Positions 1 to 9,122 of a stretch of DNA of 64,000 nt are shown here, one piece after another (the first letter of the stretch is position 1; each line of letters starts with the position of its first letter). The notes under the pieces were generated by a model. That model ran no database searches. It saw only the letters and a list, made by a program, of their open reading frames with translations, and was not told the DNA's origin. The position numbers and the translations under genes are program-made. The stretch is from JAGPDF01 sp052035735 (GTDB lineage: Bacteria; Acidobacteriota; Thermoanaerobaculia; Multivoradales; JAGPDF01): contig JBPOHI010000003.1 in assembly GCA_052035735.1 (NCBI GenBank), positions 1-64,000 on the forward strand, given 5' to 3'.

Positions 1-2
1 CG

Positions 3-122
3 CGCGACGCATGGAAGCGCGCCATCGCGACCCCCGAAGGCAAGGCCGGCCTCGCCGCGGCCTGCCGCGAGGCGACGGAGATCGCGAAGATGCAGGTCTC
101 GGCCTACGGCTGCTCCTGGTAA
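3..122 (+). CDS. C-terminal end of a truncated protein
   Basis: An open frame runs in from the left edge and stops at TAA 120-122, giving about 39 residues ending in the motif MQVSAYGCSW. The start and most of the protein lie outside the window. The tail is Ala/Lys/Glu-rich and probably helical. I do not recognise the family. The frame is supported by high-GC third positions and by the intergenic palindromic repeat that begins immediately after the stop, as at other gene ends in this window. Confidence 0.5.
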   Translation, partial: RDAWKRAIATPEGKAGLAAACREATEIAKMQVSAYGCSW

Positions 123-125
123 GTC

Positions 126-235
126 GCGAAAAAGAGGAAAAAAGAGAAAAAAGAGGGACAGTCCCCAATTGAAGAAAAGAGGGACTGTCCCTCTTTTTTT
201 GTCCCTCTTTTTTTCCTCTTTTTTTGTCGGGTCGG
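126..235. repeat. Intergenic palindromic repeat, composite copy
   Basis: Two copies of the core GAGGGAC(A/T)GTCCC occur at about 153-166 and 178-194. They are embedded in A/G-rich tracts on the left and T/C-rich tracts on the right, so the whole region folds as one long imperfect hairpin. The same GGGAC(A/T)GTCCC core recurs near 2251, 38249, 38370, 60936, 60978, 63191 and 63351. The T-rich right arm could also serve as a terminator for the truncated upstream gene. Confidence 0.8.
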
Positions 236-331
236 GGTGGGGGATCTCGATGCAGGAGATGTCGGGCCGGTGACGGCGCCCCGGGATCGGTCCGGAGCGC
301 CGCGCCGGAGCCGGCTTTCCCGGGAGGCATC

Positions 332-1393
332 GTGATCCGAGTTCCATTCCTTCATGCAGGTGTATCGCCGCAGGGGACGCTCATCGCTCGCCTCGCCGTG
401 GGGCTCGCTCTGGCGGTCGCACTCTCCGCCGCGCCGGTCGAGGCGGGCGGTCCGCCGGATTGCATCTCGGGGACGCTGGTGACCTTCGCCGCGACGAGCG
501 CGATCGAGCCGTTCAACGTGCCGGCGGACGCCACCGAGCTGCGCGTGGAGATGACCGGCGGCTCGGGTGGGAACTCGCTCACCGACCTGTCCGAGCTCGC
601 TCCCGACGGCCAGGTGAACTTCCTCGGCGGACGCGGTGTCCATGTCATCGCGGTCTTTCAGGTCGCCGGGCCGTTGGCTCTGAACGTCCTTGCCGGCAGA
701 GAGGGTGGGGAGTCCGGCGATCCCGGCTTCGGTGCCGGCGGGGGCGGCGGCAGCTTCCTCTTCACGCCAGCAGGCGAGCTCTATCTCGCGGCGGCCGGTG
801 GCGGCGGCGCGGGCAATACGCAGAACGGCCAGGACGGCAACCTCTCCCCGGACGGCGGAGCCGGCCCTGGGCCGTTTGGAGGAGCCGGTGGTACGAACGG
901 CCTCGGCGGCGGCGCCGGCGGCAAGAAGGGCGGGAACGCCGGCGGCGGCGCGGGTTTTCTGGGCGACGGCGCTGACGGCCTAGGCTTTTCCTCGGGATTC
1001 GGTGGCCACCGCATCTCGAGTCCGGGAGACGCGGCGGGTGGCGCTGGATCCGATTCCGGCGGCGACGGTGGCTTCGGCGGCGGCGGCGGAGGCGCCGGTC
1101 CGTCCGGCGGCGGGGGCGGCGGCTACAGCGGCGGCGGCACCGGCCTCGGCAAAGAGGGCGACGGCGGCGGCGCGGGCGGCACCTACGTCGCTCCAGGCGC
1201 GTCCACCTTCGTGATGGAGCCTGCCGCGATCCCCGGCGACGGCGCGGTCTCGATCTGCGTCAGCGAGGTGCAGCAGGGCGAGCCGGCCGAAGTCCCGGCG
1301 CTCTCGACGTTGGGCCTCGCGGCGCTCGCCGTGCTCCTCGCGCTCACCGCGCTGGGCGCGCTCCGGCGTCGTGGCCTCCGGGCGCCACGCTAG
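332..1393 (+). CDS. Glycine-rich secreted protein with IPTL-CTERM sorting signal
   Basis: This is a secreted, probably surface-anchored protein. GTG 332 was chosen because GGGAGG sits just upstream and the N-terminus then reads as a signal peptide (hydrophobic stretch at about residues 15-40, ending near VEAGG). The middle, about residues 110-300, is extremely Gly-rich, resembling Gly_rich domains of the type FxVPxxxTxLxVExxGGxGG. The C-terminus has VPALSTLGLAALAVLL, a hydrophobic segment and an Arg cluster (LRRRG), the layout of the IPTL-CTERM signal processed by exosortase H-type enzymes. No sortase is visible in the window. The ligand or structural role is unknown. Confidence 0.8.
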   Translation: MIRVPFLHAGVSPQGTLIARLAVGLALAVALSAAPVEAGGPPDCISGTLVTFAATSAIEPFNVPADATELRVEMTGGSGGNSLTDLSELAPDGQVNFLGGRGVHVIAVFQVAGPLALNVLAGREGGESGDPGFGAGGGGGSFLFTPAGELYLAAAGGGGAGNTQNGQDGNLSPDGGAGPGPFGGAGGTNGLGGGAGGKKGGNAGGGAGFLGDGADGLGFSSGFGGHRISSPGDAAGGAGSDSGGDGGFGGGGGGAGPSGGGGGGYSGGGTGLGKEGDGGGAGGTYVAPGASTFVMEPAAIPGDGAVSICVSEVQQGEPAEVPALSTLGLAALAVLLALTALGALRRRGLRAPR

Positions 1394-1546
1394 TCGAGTC
1401 CGCGACGCGCGCGGAGGAGATGCAGCTCTTCTCCCGGCGCCTGAAACCTCGGAGCATCGAAGTATGCAGAGACCGATCGTCGATCGGCCCGCATAGCTCC
1501 AGAGGGCGCTCGAAAGGGTGCTCGAAGGGGTGGTCGAGGAGGGGGC

Positions 1547-2212
1547 ATGCATCTGGCGGAGATCTGGCGGTATCCGGTGAAGTCGATGGCGGGGGAGCAG
1601 CTCGACGAGGCGCGGCTGACCTCGGCGGGCGTCGAAGGCGACCGCATCGCCCAGGTACGCCTGGGCGAGCGCGTCGTCACCGCGCGCAGCCGGCCGGGGC
1701 TGCTCGGCCACCGGGCGTGGCTCGGCGCGGGCGGCGAAGTGCTGGTCGACGGGCGGCCGTGGAGGGATCCGGCGGTGACGGCGGCGGTCGAGCGCGCCGC
1801 GGGCGCCGGAGCGCGGCTCGTAGAGGCGGAGCTCGTGTACGAGCGCTTCGACATCCTGCCGCTGCTCGTCATGACCGACGGCGCGATCGCGGCGATCTCG
1901 GAAGCGTCGCTCGCCGCCGGTTCGGTCGAGACCGACCGCCGGCGCTTCCGGCCGAACCTGCTGATCGCCGGGGTGCCGGGTCTCGCCGAGCGCTCCTGGG
2001 AAGGGAGGCGGCTCCAGGTCGGCGAAGTCGTCGTGGCGTTGGCTGACCTTCGCGGTCGCTGCGTCATGACGACGTTCGATCCCGACACGCTCGAGCAGGA
2101 GCCGCGAGTGCTGCGCACCGTCGTGGAGCGGACCGGCGGCGTCCTCGGCCTGAACGCCGAAGTTGTGCGAGGCGGTCGCGTGCGCGTCGGCGATGCGGTC
2201 AACCTGCTCTAG
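1547..2212 (+). CDS. MOSC domain protein
   Basis: This 221-residue protein begins MHLAEIWRYPVKSM, the usual start of MOSC N-terminal (beta-barrel) domains, followed by a MOSC core containing GVEGDR and, near the C-terminus, RCVMTTFDPDT and LGLNAEVVRGG. MOSC proteins bind the molybdenum cofactor or act as sulfur carriers, as in YcbX/mARC-type N-hydroxylated base reductases. The start follows a strong GAGGAGGGGG site. It stands alone, with the palindromic repeat directly downstream. The precise substrate cannot be told from sequence. Confidence 0.85.
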   Translation: MHLAEIWRYPVKSMAGEQLDEARLTSAGVEGDRIAQVRLGERVVTARSRPGLLGHRAWLGAGGEVLVDGRPWRDPAVTAAVERAAGAGARLVEAELVYERFDILPLLVMTDGAIAAISEASLAAGSVETDRRRFRPNLLIAGVPGLAERSWEGRRLQVGEVVVALADLRGRCVMTTFDPDTLEQEPRVLRTVVERTGGVLGLNAEVVRGGRVRVGDAVNLL

Positions 2213-2250
2213 CGCCGGCGCACCGCGCGGCGCGGAAAAGGGGACCCACA

Positions 2251-2295
2251 AATGGGGACTGTCCCTATTTTCTAAATGGGGACTGTCCCTATTTC
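2251..2295. repeat. Intergenic palindromic repeat, two tandem copies
   Basis: Two near-identical direct copies of AATGGGGACTGTCCCTATTT lie at 2251-2271 and 2274-2295. Each is a short palindrome around GGGACTGTCCC. A partial relic (GGGGACCCACAAATGGGG) precedes them. They fill the space between the MOSC gene and the next membrane-protein gene. Confidence 0.85.
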
Positions 2296-2373
2296 TTTCG
2301 CGGCGCGGCGTTCGAACTCTGCAGGCGGCGAGGAATGGGGCGGCCTCCCCGTGGCGCTGTAAGCTACCGCGCC

Positions 2374-3015
2374 ATGGAGACAGGCCTCTTCCTGGTAACC
2401 CCCGCCCTCCTTCTCTTGGCCTACTGGGTGTCCGGGCGCTTGCAACCGGGTAAGCCCGGCGAGGCCGGCTTCAGCCCCCGGCAGCACCGAGTTCGGCGTT
2501 TGAGCCAGGCGCTGGCAGCGGCGGGAGCGGTGCAGCTCGTAGCGATGCTCTTCCGGCACACGACCTGGACGATCGACGACGCAGAGCTGGCGTTCGCCAG
2601 CCTCGCGGTCGGAGCTTCGCTCGTCGCCCTCCTGTGGATCGTGGAGCTGCCGAGTGGCAGCCGGCGGGCACTCTGGCGCTGGGCCGCGCTCGGTCTCTTC
2701 GGAGCCGTCAGTTCGAGCGCGGCGCTCCTGCGCGACATCAACCAGGGCTTCGATTTCGCTCCGGCGGTCGCGCGCGAGGTTCGAATCCTCGGGATGAGCA
2801 CCTCCTCCACGCTGCGGGGAGGGACGAGCTACTACCTTCGCCTCGAAGACTGGACGAACGAGGGCGCCGCGCGCGAGGTCGATCTTTCGCGGCGGCAGTA
2901 CCACGGCTACGCCGTTGGCCGGAGCGCCGCGTTCGACGAGCATCGTGGCTGCTTCGGGATCCGCTGGATCGACGGGCTGCGACCGGCGTCGCAGGACGAA
3001 GTGCGCGCCCGCTAG
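2374..3015 (+). CDS. Membrane protein of unknown function
   Basis: The product is 213 residues starting METGLFLVTPALLLLAYW. Four hydrophobic segments are visible (about residues 3-22, 45-62, 72-92 and 105-122), followed by a soluble tail of about 90 residues containing GGTSYYLRLEDW and a Cys-containing segment near the end. ATG 2374 is preferred over an in-frame start 39 bases upstream because it opens directly into the first membrane segment. The gene converges on the next one, and the two stop codons share the CTAG at 3012-3015. I do not recognise the family. Confidence 0.7.
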   Translation: METGLFLVTPALLLLAYWVSGRLQPGKPGEAGFSPRQHRVRRLSQALAAAGAVQLVAMLFRHTTWTIDDAELAFASLAVGASLVALLWIVELPSGSRRALWRWAALGLFGAVSSSAALLRDINQGFDFAPAVAREVRILGMSTSSTLRGGTSYYLRLEDWTNEGAAREVDLSRRQYHGYAVGRSAAFDEHRGCFGIRWIDGLRPASQDEVRAR

Positions 3016-3362
3016 TCGTAGCCCAGGCGGGCGAGGAAGGCCTCCATCGAGAGCTCTTCGACCGGTTCGTCTTCGGGATCGCGACCCATCACCTGCACCG
3101 TGGCGTTCGGACCGACGAGCTCGAGCAGATCGTCGAGCCAGCCGGTGCGGGTGAGGAGCGGCAGGCTCTCGCGGCGGACGTGGACCGTCGCAGGCACCGG
3201 CTCGCCGCCGCTCGCGAGCTCGCGGCAGAGGGGGCAGTCGTGGAATCCGGCCCCCTGCCCGACGAGGGAGATCCAACTCTCCCCGGCGGGGAACAGGTCT
3301 ACCAGCGTGGCGGCAGTGGCTGGGCTCGATGGACGGCGGTGGCGATCGCTGATGAGATGCAT
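3012..3362 (-). CDS. Small protein with CxxC motif, unknown function
   Basis: This 116-residue protein has a start fixed by GGGAGGAG just upstream on the minus strand. It contains GFHDCPLCRELA, a CxxC preceded by a hydrophobic strand, and an acidic C-terminus. The CxxC could be redox-active or bind metal, but there is no clear thioredoxin signature. It is convergent with the membrane-protein gene (4-base overlap at the stops) and divergent from the large reductase gene at 3519, so it is probably transcribed alone. Confidence 0.65.
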   Translation of the reverse strand: MHLISDRHRRPSSPATAATLVDLFPAGESWISLVGQGAGFHDCPLCRELASGGEPVPATVHVRRESLPLLTRTGWLDDLLELVGPNATVQVMGRDPEDEPVEELSMEAFLARLGYD

Positions 3363-3518
3363 GTCTCCTCCCTTAGGGTTCTTTCTGCGTAGTGAAGGAC
3401 GCATTTCCACGGCGCGATCTGGCAACTCGCGCCGGACGACCAGGTCGATCGCCGAGAGAGACCGGGGAGATCTCCCCGGTGCGTGGGGGCGTCGATCCGA
3501 TAGGCTCCCCCGACCACC

Positions 3519-6500
3519 ATGCACCGAGTCGTCGCTTCGCCCTCGATCGTCCGGCTGCTCGAGCGCGAGCCGGGGCTCCTGCCCGCGGTCGAGAGTCTGC
3601 TCGAGCGCGGCGCCGCGTTGCGTGCCGCGTCCCGCCGGGCCTACGCCGACGCTGTTCCTGCGGGCCCATCCGGAGGCGAGGCGGCGCGCGCCGGCTTCGC
3701 CGAGCTCACCGCTGCGGTCACGGAGCTCGAACGGATCGCTGCGCGGGGTGCAACAGCCTCGCAGATCGCAGGGCCGGTAGCGCGCGTCGTCCGCGCGGTG
3801 GCGGCGGTGCGTGTCGCCCGGCACGCCTTCACGCCGCGGCGGACGTTCCGATCCGATGAGGCGCGCCGCGCGCTGTCGCAGGCGCAGTGGCTGTTCACCC
3901 GCGCCTGGGCGGCGCTCGACCAGCAGGCCACCGGGCGCTCGCTGCGCTCGCTGCCCTGGCGCCTCGAGCTGTGCTCTCACCTCGATCCGGAAGCGCCGTT
4001 CGACGAGCTCGAGATCTCGGGGCACGAGCTGCCCGCGACGCCGGCGGCGAAGCGCCCGTGGGGGGAGCGCTGCACGCTCAGCGGCGAGCCGTTCCTGGTG
4101 GACCGGGCGCGCGCGCCGGCGACGCGTTTCCGCTCGCTCGAGGCGGCCCAGCACGTGCTGTCGCCGGCGTGCCATGAGCTGGTGCTGCGGCTGCGCGCGG
4201 CGCTCGAGAGGATCGAGGACGAGGCCGCGCGCGCTCGCGCGGTCGCGGCCCTGCGGCGGCCGTTCGGCTTTCTGTTCGACGACTACCTGGCCGAACCGTG
4301 TCACCCGACCTTTGCCCGTCTCGGGCTGCTCGACTTTCCCTCCCTCGCGGTCGGGCTCAATAACCTGCTGGTCGCCTGGTCCCATCGGCCGCTCTTCGCT
4401 CGCCTCGCCGACGGAGGCAGCGCGCCGGTCGCCTGGCGGAGCTATGCCGAGGTGCGTCGCGACGCCTTCGCTCTGGCTCGAGCCTGGGAGGATCTCGGCC
4501 TGGCGCCGGAGGCGAACGTCGGGATCCTGGTCGACGAGAACGCGCCGGAGTTTTACCTCGCCGAGCTTGCCGCGGTGCTCTCGCACCGCGCCTCGGTGGG
4601 CCTGCCCGCCGGACTCTCCGGCGAGGCGCTCGGCGGCATTGCCGGCCGCGCCGGGCTCGGAGTGATCGTGGCGGATCGCAGGGGCGTCGAGCTGCTGCGT
4701 ACGCCGGCGTGCGCCGCGGCGCGCGCTGCGCTCGCGGCACACGCCCCGGTCCTCGCCTTCGGTGCCGGGCTGCCCGAGCTGCTCCCGGACGAGCGCCGGC
4801 TGGAGGCGCTGCTCGCTGCCGGCGAGGGACTCGACGCCTGGCGAGCGCCGTCGGGCCTGGGCCTGGCGAGCGGCATCCTGCACGACGACGCACCCGGCCA
4901 CGTGCGCGCCCGCGAGCTCGGCATCGCCGCCGATGGTGTCGACGACCTGTTCACCATCCTGTTCACCTCGGGGAGCACCGGCGAGCCCAAGGGGACGCTC
5001 GCCACCCGCCGCCGCTGGGCGGAGGAGATGTGCGCCGAGGTCGACCTGTGGCCCTCGGTCGGCGCCTCGTTCCCGCCGTCGGCGATCGCCGGCGATCGCG
5101 GTTCGGTCTGGCGCGCGCTGACCAACGGCGGACGGGTCGGTTTCGTGCGCCGCGGCGCCGAGCTGTTCCACGATCTTCGCCGGCTGCGCCCGACGCTGTT
5201 CGACGTGCCGCCGGTCATCTGGAACACGCTCTACGGCGAGTACCGGCGCGCGATCGCCCGCGCCGATCTCGACGTTGCCGAAGTCGCCGCGGTGCGACGC
5301 CGCTTCCGCGACGCGCTCGGCGGCCGGATCGCCTTCATGGCGACTGGTGGGGCGCCCTCCGACGCGGGCGTGCGGCGCACGATGGAGACGCTGTTCGGCG
5401 TCGCCATGTCGGAGGGCTACGGCACCACCGAAACCGGCTTCATCGCCCGCAACGGCGTCCTGCTGCCGGGCATCGAATATCGCCTCCTCGACCGGCCCGA
5501 GCTCGGCTTCACCGCCGCCGACCGGCCGCTGCCGCGCGGCGAGCTCGCGGTGCGCACGGCGCGCTCGACGGCGCGGTATCTGGATGCCCGATCGGGGGCC
5601 GACTCAGAGTTCACCGTCGACGGGTTCTTCCGCACCGGCGATCTGGTCGAGCTGGGGCCAGGTCGCCGGGTGCGCGTCGTCGGGCGTTCGAAGCTGACCT
5701 TCAAGCTCGCCGGCGCGGAGCTCGTTTCGCCGGAGGAGCTCGAGCGCGTTTATGCGCGCAGCGAGGCGGTCGAGCAGATCTGGATCACCGCCGCGCCAGG
5801 CGCGGCGCGGGTCGTGGCGGTAGTGGTGCCGCGACGGGATGGCATCGACGAGCGCGAGCTCGCCGACGAGCTGCTGCGCGTCGCCGGCGAGGCGGCGCTG
5901 CGCCCGCACGAGCGCGTGGCGGCCGTGGTGATCGCGCAACGCGAAGGCGGCGCCTCGCCCTGGACGGTGGAGAACGGGCTTCTCACGCCCTCCTTCAAGA
6001 TTCACCGGCGAGCGCTCGCTGATCGCTACCGCGAGGCAATAGCCAAGGCTGTTGCCGCCATCTTCGATCCCGATCTGGACGCCGGGTTCGGAGCGCATGC
6101 GAGCTCCTCGGCGAAAGCTCTCACAAGGAACGAAGGCGCAGCCGCCGAGACGCTGCGCAGTAGCTCCGATATGGCCTCCATCGCCGCCATCGTCGCAGCG
6201 GTTCTGCGACGGCCGCGGGAGGAGATCGACCTCGAGCGTTCCTTCGCCGAGCAGGGCGGCGACTCGCTGGCCTCACTCGAGTTCGCAATGCGGATCGAGG
6301 AGGTCTTCGGCGGCAAGGAGCGGCTCGACGAAGCCGTGCAGGCGCGGCCGGAATCGATTGCCAACCGACCGCTGCGCGAGCTGGCAGACTGGCTCGTGCC
6401 AAGTCGTTTCGCCATCGCGGACGGCTCTGCAGCGAGCGGAGGCCCGCCGAAAGTCCTTTCCTCGTCCGGTCCTTCTGCTCTTTCGAAGGAAGGCGCGGCG

Positions 6501-7856
6501 CCCCAGCCTGAAACTGCCGGCGAGCTCGAGCTGGCGAATCTCGATGCGGTCGATGTACCCGCGATCACCGACGGGATTCCCCAGGCGACCTCGCGCGACG
6601 TCCTGGTCACCGGCGCGAACGGTTTTCTCGGTATTCACCTCCTCGACCGCCTGCAGCGGACCCTGCCTGCCGGCGCGCGCATTTTCGCCCTCGTCCGGGC
6701 AGGGAGCGATCCTGCGGCCTGCGAGCGGCTGCGGCAGGCGGCGGCCGCTGCCGGCCTCGCCGAGCCGAACCTCACTGCCGATCCGCAGAGTGGAACGGCC
6801 AGGGTCGTCGGCATCGCCGGCCGGCTCGATGCGGAGCGCTTCGGGCTCGAGGCTCAGCGCTGGGACGAGCTCGCCGGCGAGACGGGGCTCGTGATCCATG
6901 TCGCGGCGAGCGTCACCGGCGCGAGTGGCTACGAGGCGCTGCGCGCGACGAACGTCATCGGCACCCGCCGGGCGTTGGAGCTCGCCACGACGCGGACGCT
7001 CAAGGCGTTCCATCTCGTCTCGTCGCTCAACGTCTCGCTGCTGGTCGCCGGACCGGGCCACGGCATCGCCGCCGAAACGACGCCGATCCCCGAGCGCCTC
7101 TCGCGGCAGCAGTTCGACGCCAATACCGGCTACGCGATCACCAAGTGGGTTGGCGAGCGCATGCTGCAGGAGCTGGCGAAGCGGAGTGATTCGAGAGGTT
7201 GGAGGGGTGGCCGCCTGCGCGCGTCGATCAGCCGGCCGGCGTTGCTCTCGTGGTCGCGGGCGACCGGCTACGCCAACGATCACGACTGGTTGACGCGAGT
7301 CCTCTCGTCCTGCCTCACGACGCGGTCGATTCCCGGTCCGCCCGAAGCCGGCGTCCCGGGCTGGACACCCGAGACCGAAACCTCGGCCCGCGGCCTCGAT
7401 CTCGTTCCGGTCGACTTCGCGGCCGAGGCGATCGCGCACCTCGCCGAGCTCACGCGCGACGCCCCGCCGGGCGCCGCGCCCGGCGCGAGCGCCGTGCCGG
7501 TCTTCCACGTCTCGAATCTCGCCGCGGGAGAGCGCGGCCTGGTCACGCTGCCGCGTCTGCTCGACCTGCTCGTGCAGGCCGACCTCGAGACGCGACCGGA
7601 GTCCGGCGACGAGCCCGACCTGGCGCCACTCGAAGTCGTGACACCGGCCGAGTGGCGATCCCGGGTGGAGTCGGCGGGCGCCGCGGCGCTGCCGATCCTC
7701 GGCCAGCTGCGGCAGTCGATCCCCTCCCTGCCGCGCACGCCGACGGCGCAGTTTCGCGCCGCGGCGGGGAGCGCTTTGTCGGACTCTGGCATCGACGCCG
7801 GGACGCTCGCCGCCTTCGTGCGGGCGCACGGCCTCCCGGCACACGGCGCGGGATAG
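3519..7856 (+). CDS. Adenylation-carrier-reductase enzyme (carboxylic acid reductase type)
   Basis: A 1445-residue multidomain enzyme. Residues 1 to about 300 are an Arg/Ala-rich helical region I do not recognise. An AMP-binding domain follows (about 300-870), with the ATP loop FTSGSTGEPKGT near 482, GYGTTETG, and FFRTGDLVELG. A carrier domain has GGDSLASLEF with phosphopantetheine Ser916. A terminal NAD(P)H reductase domain has VLVTGANGFLG from 1028 and catalytic Tyr1205/Lys1209 (YAITK). This A-T-R order is that of carboxylic acid reductases and reductase-terminated single-module NRPS-like enzymes, which activate an acid, load it on the carrier and release it as an aldehyde or alcohol. An FHA gene follows 32 bases downstream. 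The substrate is unknown. Confidence 0.88.
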   Translation: MHRVVASPSIVRLLEREPGLLPAVESLLERGAALRAASRRAYADAVPAGPSGGEAARAGFAELTAAVTELERIAARGATASQIAGPVARVVRAVAAVRVARHAFTPRRTFRSDEARRALSQAQWLFTRAWAALDQQATGRSLRSLPWRLELCSHLDPEAPFDELEISGHELPATPAAKRPWGERCTLSGEPFLVDRARAPATRFRSLEAAQHVLSPACHELVLRLRAALERIEDEAARARAVAALRRPFGFLFDDYLAEPCHPTFARLGLLDFPSLAVGLNNLLVAWSHRPLFARLADGGSAPVAWRSYAEVRRDAFALARAWEDLGLAPEANVGILVDENAPEFYLAELAAVLSHRASVGLPAGLSGEALGGIAGRAGLGVIVADRRGVELLRTPACAAARAALAAHAPVLAFGAGLPELLPDERRLEALLAAGEGLDAWRAPSGLGLASGILHDDAPGHVRARELGIAADGVDDLFTILFTSGSTGEPKGTLATRRRWAEEMCAEVDLWPSVGASFPPSAIAGDRGSVWRALTNGGRVGFVRRGAELFHDLRRLRPTLFDVPPVIWNTLYGEYRRAIARADLDVAEVAAVRRRFRDALGGRIAFMATGGAPSDAGVRRTMETLFGVAMSEGYGTTETGFIARNGVLLPGIEYRLLDRPELGFTAADRPLPRGELAVRTARSTARYLDARSGADSEFTVDGFFRTGDLVELGPGRRVRVVGRSKLTFKLAGAELVSPEELERVYARSEAVEQIWITAAPGAARVVAVVVPRRDGIDERELADELLRVAGEAALRPHERVAAVVIAQREGGASPWTVENGLLTPSFKIHRRALADRYREAIAKAVAAIFDPDLDAGFGAHASSSAKALTRNEGAAAETLRSSSDMASIAAIVAAVLRRPREEIDLERSFAEQGGDSLASLEFAMRIEEVFGGKERLDEAVQARPESIANRPLRELADWLVPSRFAIADGSAASGGPPKVLSSSGPSALSKEGAAPQPETAGELELANLDAVDVPAITDGIPQATSRDVLVTGANGFLGIHLLDRLQRTLPAGARIFALVRAGSDPAACERLRQAAAAAGLAEPNLTADPQSGTARVVGIAGRLDAERFGLEAQRWDELAGETGLVIHVAASVTGASGYEALRATNVIGTRRALELATTRTLKAFHLVSSLNVSLLVAGPGHGIAAETTPIPERLSRQQFDANTGYAITKWVGERMLQELAKRSDSRGWRGGRLRASISRPALLSWSRATGYANDHDWLTRVLSSCLTTRSIPGPPEAGVPGWTPETETSARGLDLVPVDFAAEAIAHLAELTRDAPPGAAPGASAVPVFHVSNLAAGERGLVTLPRLLDLLVQADLETRPESGDEPDLAPLEVVTPAEWRSRVESAGAAALPILGQLRQSIPSLPRTPTAQFRAAAGSALSDSGIDAGTLAAFVRAHGLPAHGAG

Positions 7857-7888
7857 GATCGGGCCGGAGCTGGGGAGCCCCGACGACC

Positions 7889-9076
7889 ATGACGAAGCCT
7901 CTGACCTCGATCGAACCGGGAGTGCTCGACGAACTGAATCGGCTGAATGCCGGCCGCGGCCCGCTCGTGGGCTGGCTCGAGGGGCTCGAAGCCCATCGCC
8001 AGGAGGTTTCGGCGGCGGTCTACGGGCGCGTCCGCGAGGACTACGTGAAGCGGATCGCCGAGCTCGACCGGCAGGCGACGCCTCTGCGGCTCGAAGCGAC
8101 GCGTGCGATCGGCGAGCTCGACGGGCAGCTCGCCGGTCTCGCCAGCGAGCAGCGCGACATCGAGCTCGACCTGGAGGAGCTCGAGCTGCGGTATCGCCTC
8201 GACGAGTTCTCGGCCGAGGAGTTCGAGCGGCGCGCGCAGGGACCGCGTGCGCGGATCGAGGCGCTGACCGGCGAGGTCGGGACGCTGCGCTCGAGCCGTG
8301 AGCGGTGGGTCGAGGCGCGTGGCGAAGTGGGGTCGGAAAGCCCAGCGCCGCAGGCGAAAGACACTCCGCAGGCGCCAGACTCTCCGCATGCGACGCAGGC
8401 CGCCGCGGCGACCCCCGGTGGCAGCCGGGCGCCCGAGCCGCCTGCGCCGCCGGTCGCCGCCGCTCCCCCTGTCATGGCCCCCGCGCCGCCGCCGGCCGCC
8501 GCAGCCGTCGCAGCGGTGGGCGCCACGGTGCTCAGCCCGGCGTCGATCACCATGCCGCGGCCCATTCCGCCGCCCCGGCCGTCGTCGGCGGCCATCCCTG
8601 TGCCGCCGCCCATGGCCGATGGCGCGACGAGCATCGGTGAATCTCTCGGCCCGCTGCCCGCACCCTCCGTCGCTGCGACGATGGCCCCGCCGCCTTCCAT
8701 GCCGGCTCCGGCGCCGCTCGATCGCACCGTGATCTACACGCCGGAGCCGCCGGCGGAGGCCCCCGCCGGGGGCGTCACGCAGCGACTGCTGGCGCGACTC
8801 GTTCCGGTCGACGCGAGCGAGGCTTCGGCGCGGGAGTATGCGCTCGCGCCGGTGACGACCATCGGGCGGGTGGCCGACAACAGCGTCCAGCTCCAACAGG
8901 CGTCGGTCTCCCGGCACCATGCGATCCTGCGCCTGGCTGCGGACGGCTGGACGATCGAGGATCTCAAGGCGGAAAACGGTACCTGGGTGAACGGCGAGCG
9001 GGTCGGAGAGTGCCGCCTCGCGGACGGCGACCGGGTGAACATCGGCGCCGTGCGCTTCGTCTTCCGCCTGGACTGA
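7889..9076 (+). CDS. FHA domain protein with N-terminal coiled coil
   Basis: This 395-residue protein has three parts. Residues 1 to about 150 are charged and helical, likely coiled coil. About 150-300 are Pro/Ala-rich linker. About 305-395 form an FHA domain, with TIGR, SVSRHHAIL and ENGTWVNGERV carrying the Gly-Arg, Ser-Arg-His and Asn-Gly residues of phosphothreonine-binding FHA folds. It lies 32 bases after the reductase gene on the same strand, so probably in the same operon. It is one of four FHA proteins in the first half of the window. Its partner is probably a phosphorylated protein, unidentified here. The gene is convergent with the ATPase-fusion gene that ends the RiPP operon. Confidence 0.85.
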   Translation: MTKPLTSIEPGVLDELNRLNAGRGPLVGWLEGLEAHRQEVSAAVYGRVREDYVKRIAELDRQATPLRLEATRAIGELDGQLAGLASEQRDIELDLEELELRYRLDEFSAEEFERRAQGPRARIEALTGEVGTLRSSRERWVEARGEVGSESPAPQAKDTPQAPDSPHATQAAAATPGGSRAPEPPAPPVAAAPPVMAPAPPPAAAAVAAVGATVLSPASITMPRPIPPPRPSSAAIPVPPPMADGATSIGESLGPLPAPSVAATMAPPPSMPAPAPLDRTVIYTPEPPAEAPAGGVTQRLLARLVPVDASEASAREYALAPVTTIGRVADNSVQLQQASVSRHHAILRLAADGWTIEDLKAENGTWVNGERVGECRLADGDRVNIGAVRFVFRLD

Positions 9077-9122
9077 AGTCCGCCGGAAGGCTTCCCGCTT
9101 CGCACTCTGGCAGAGGCTCGCG

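Noticed and set aside
126..235. CRISPR array suggested by repeated short units
   Set aside because: The units are palindromic, irregularly spaced and lack uniform spacers or cas genes; they match the dispersed GGGAC(A/T)GTCCC family.
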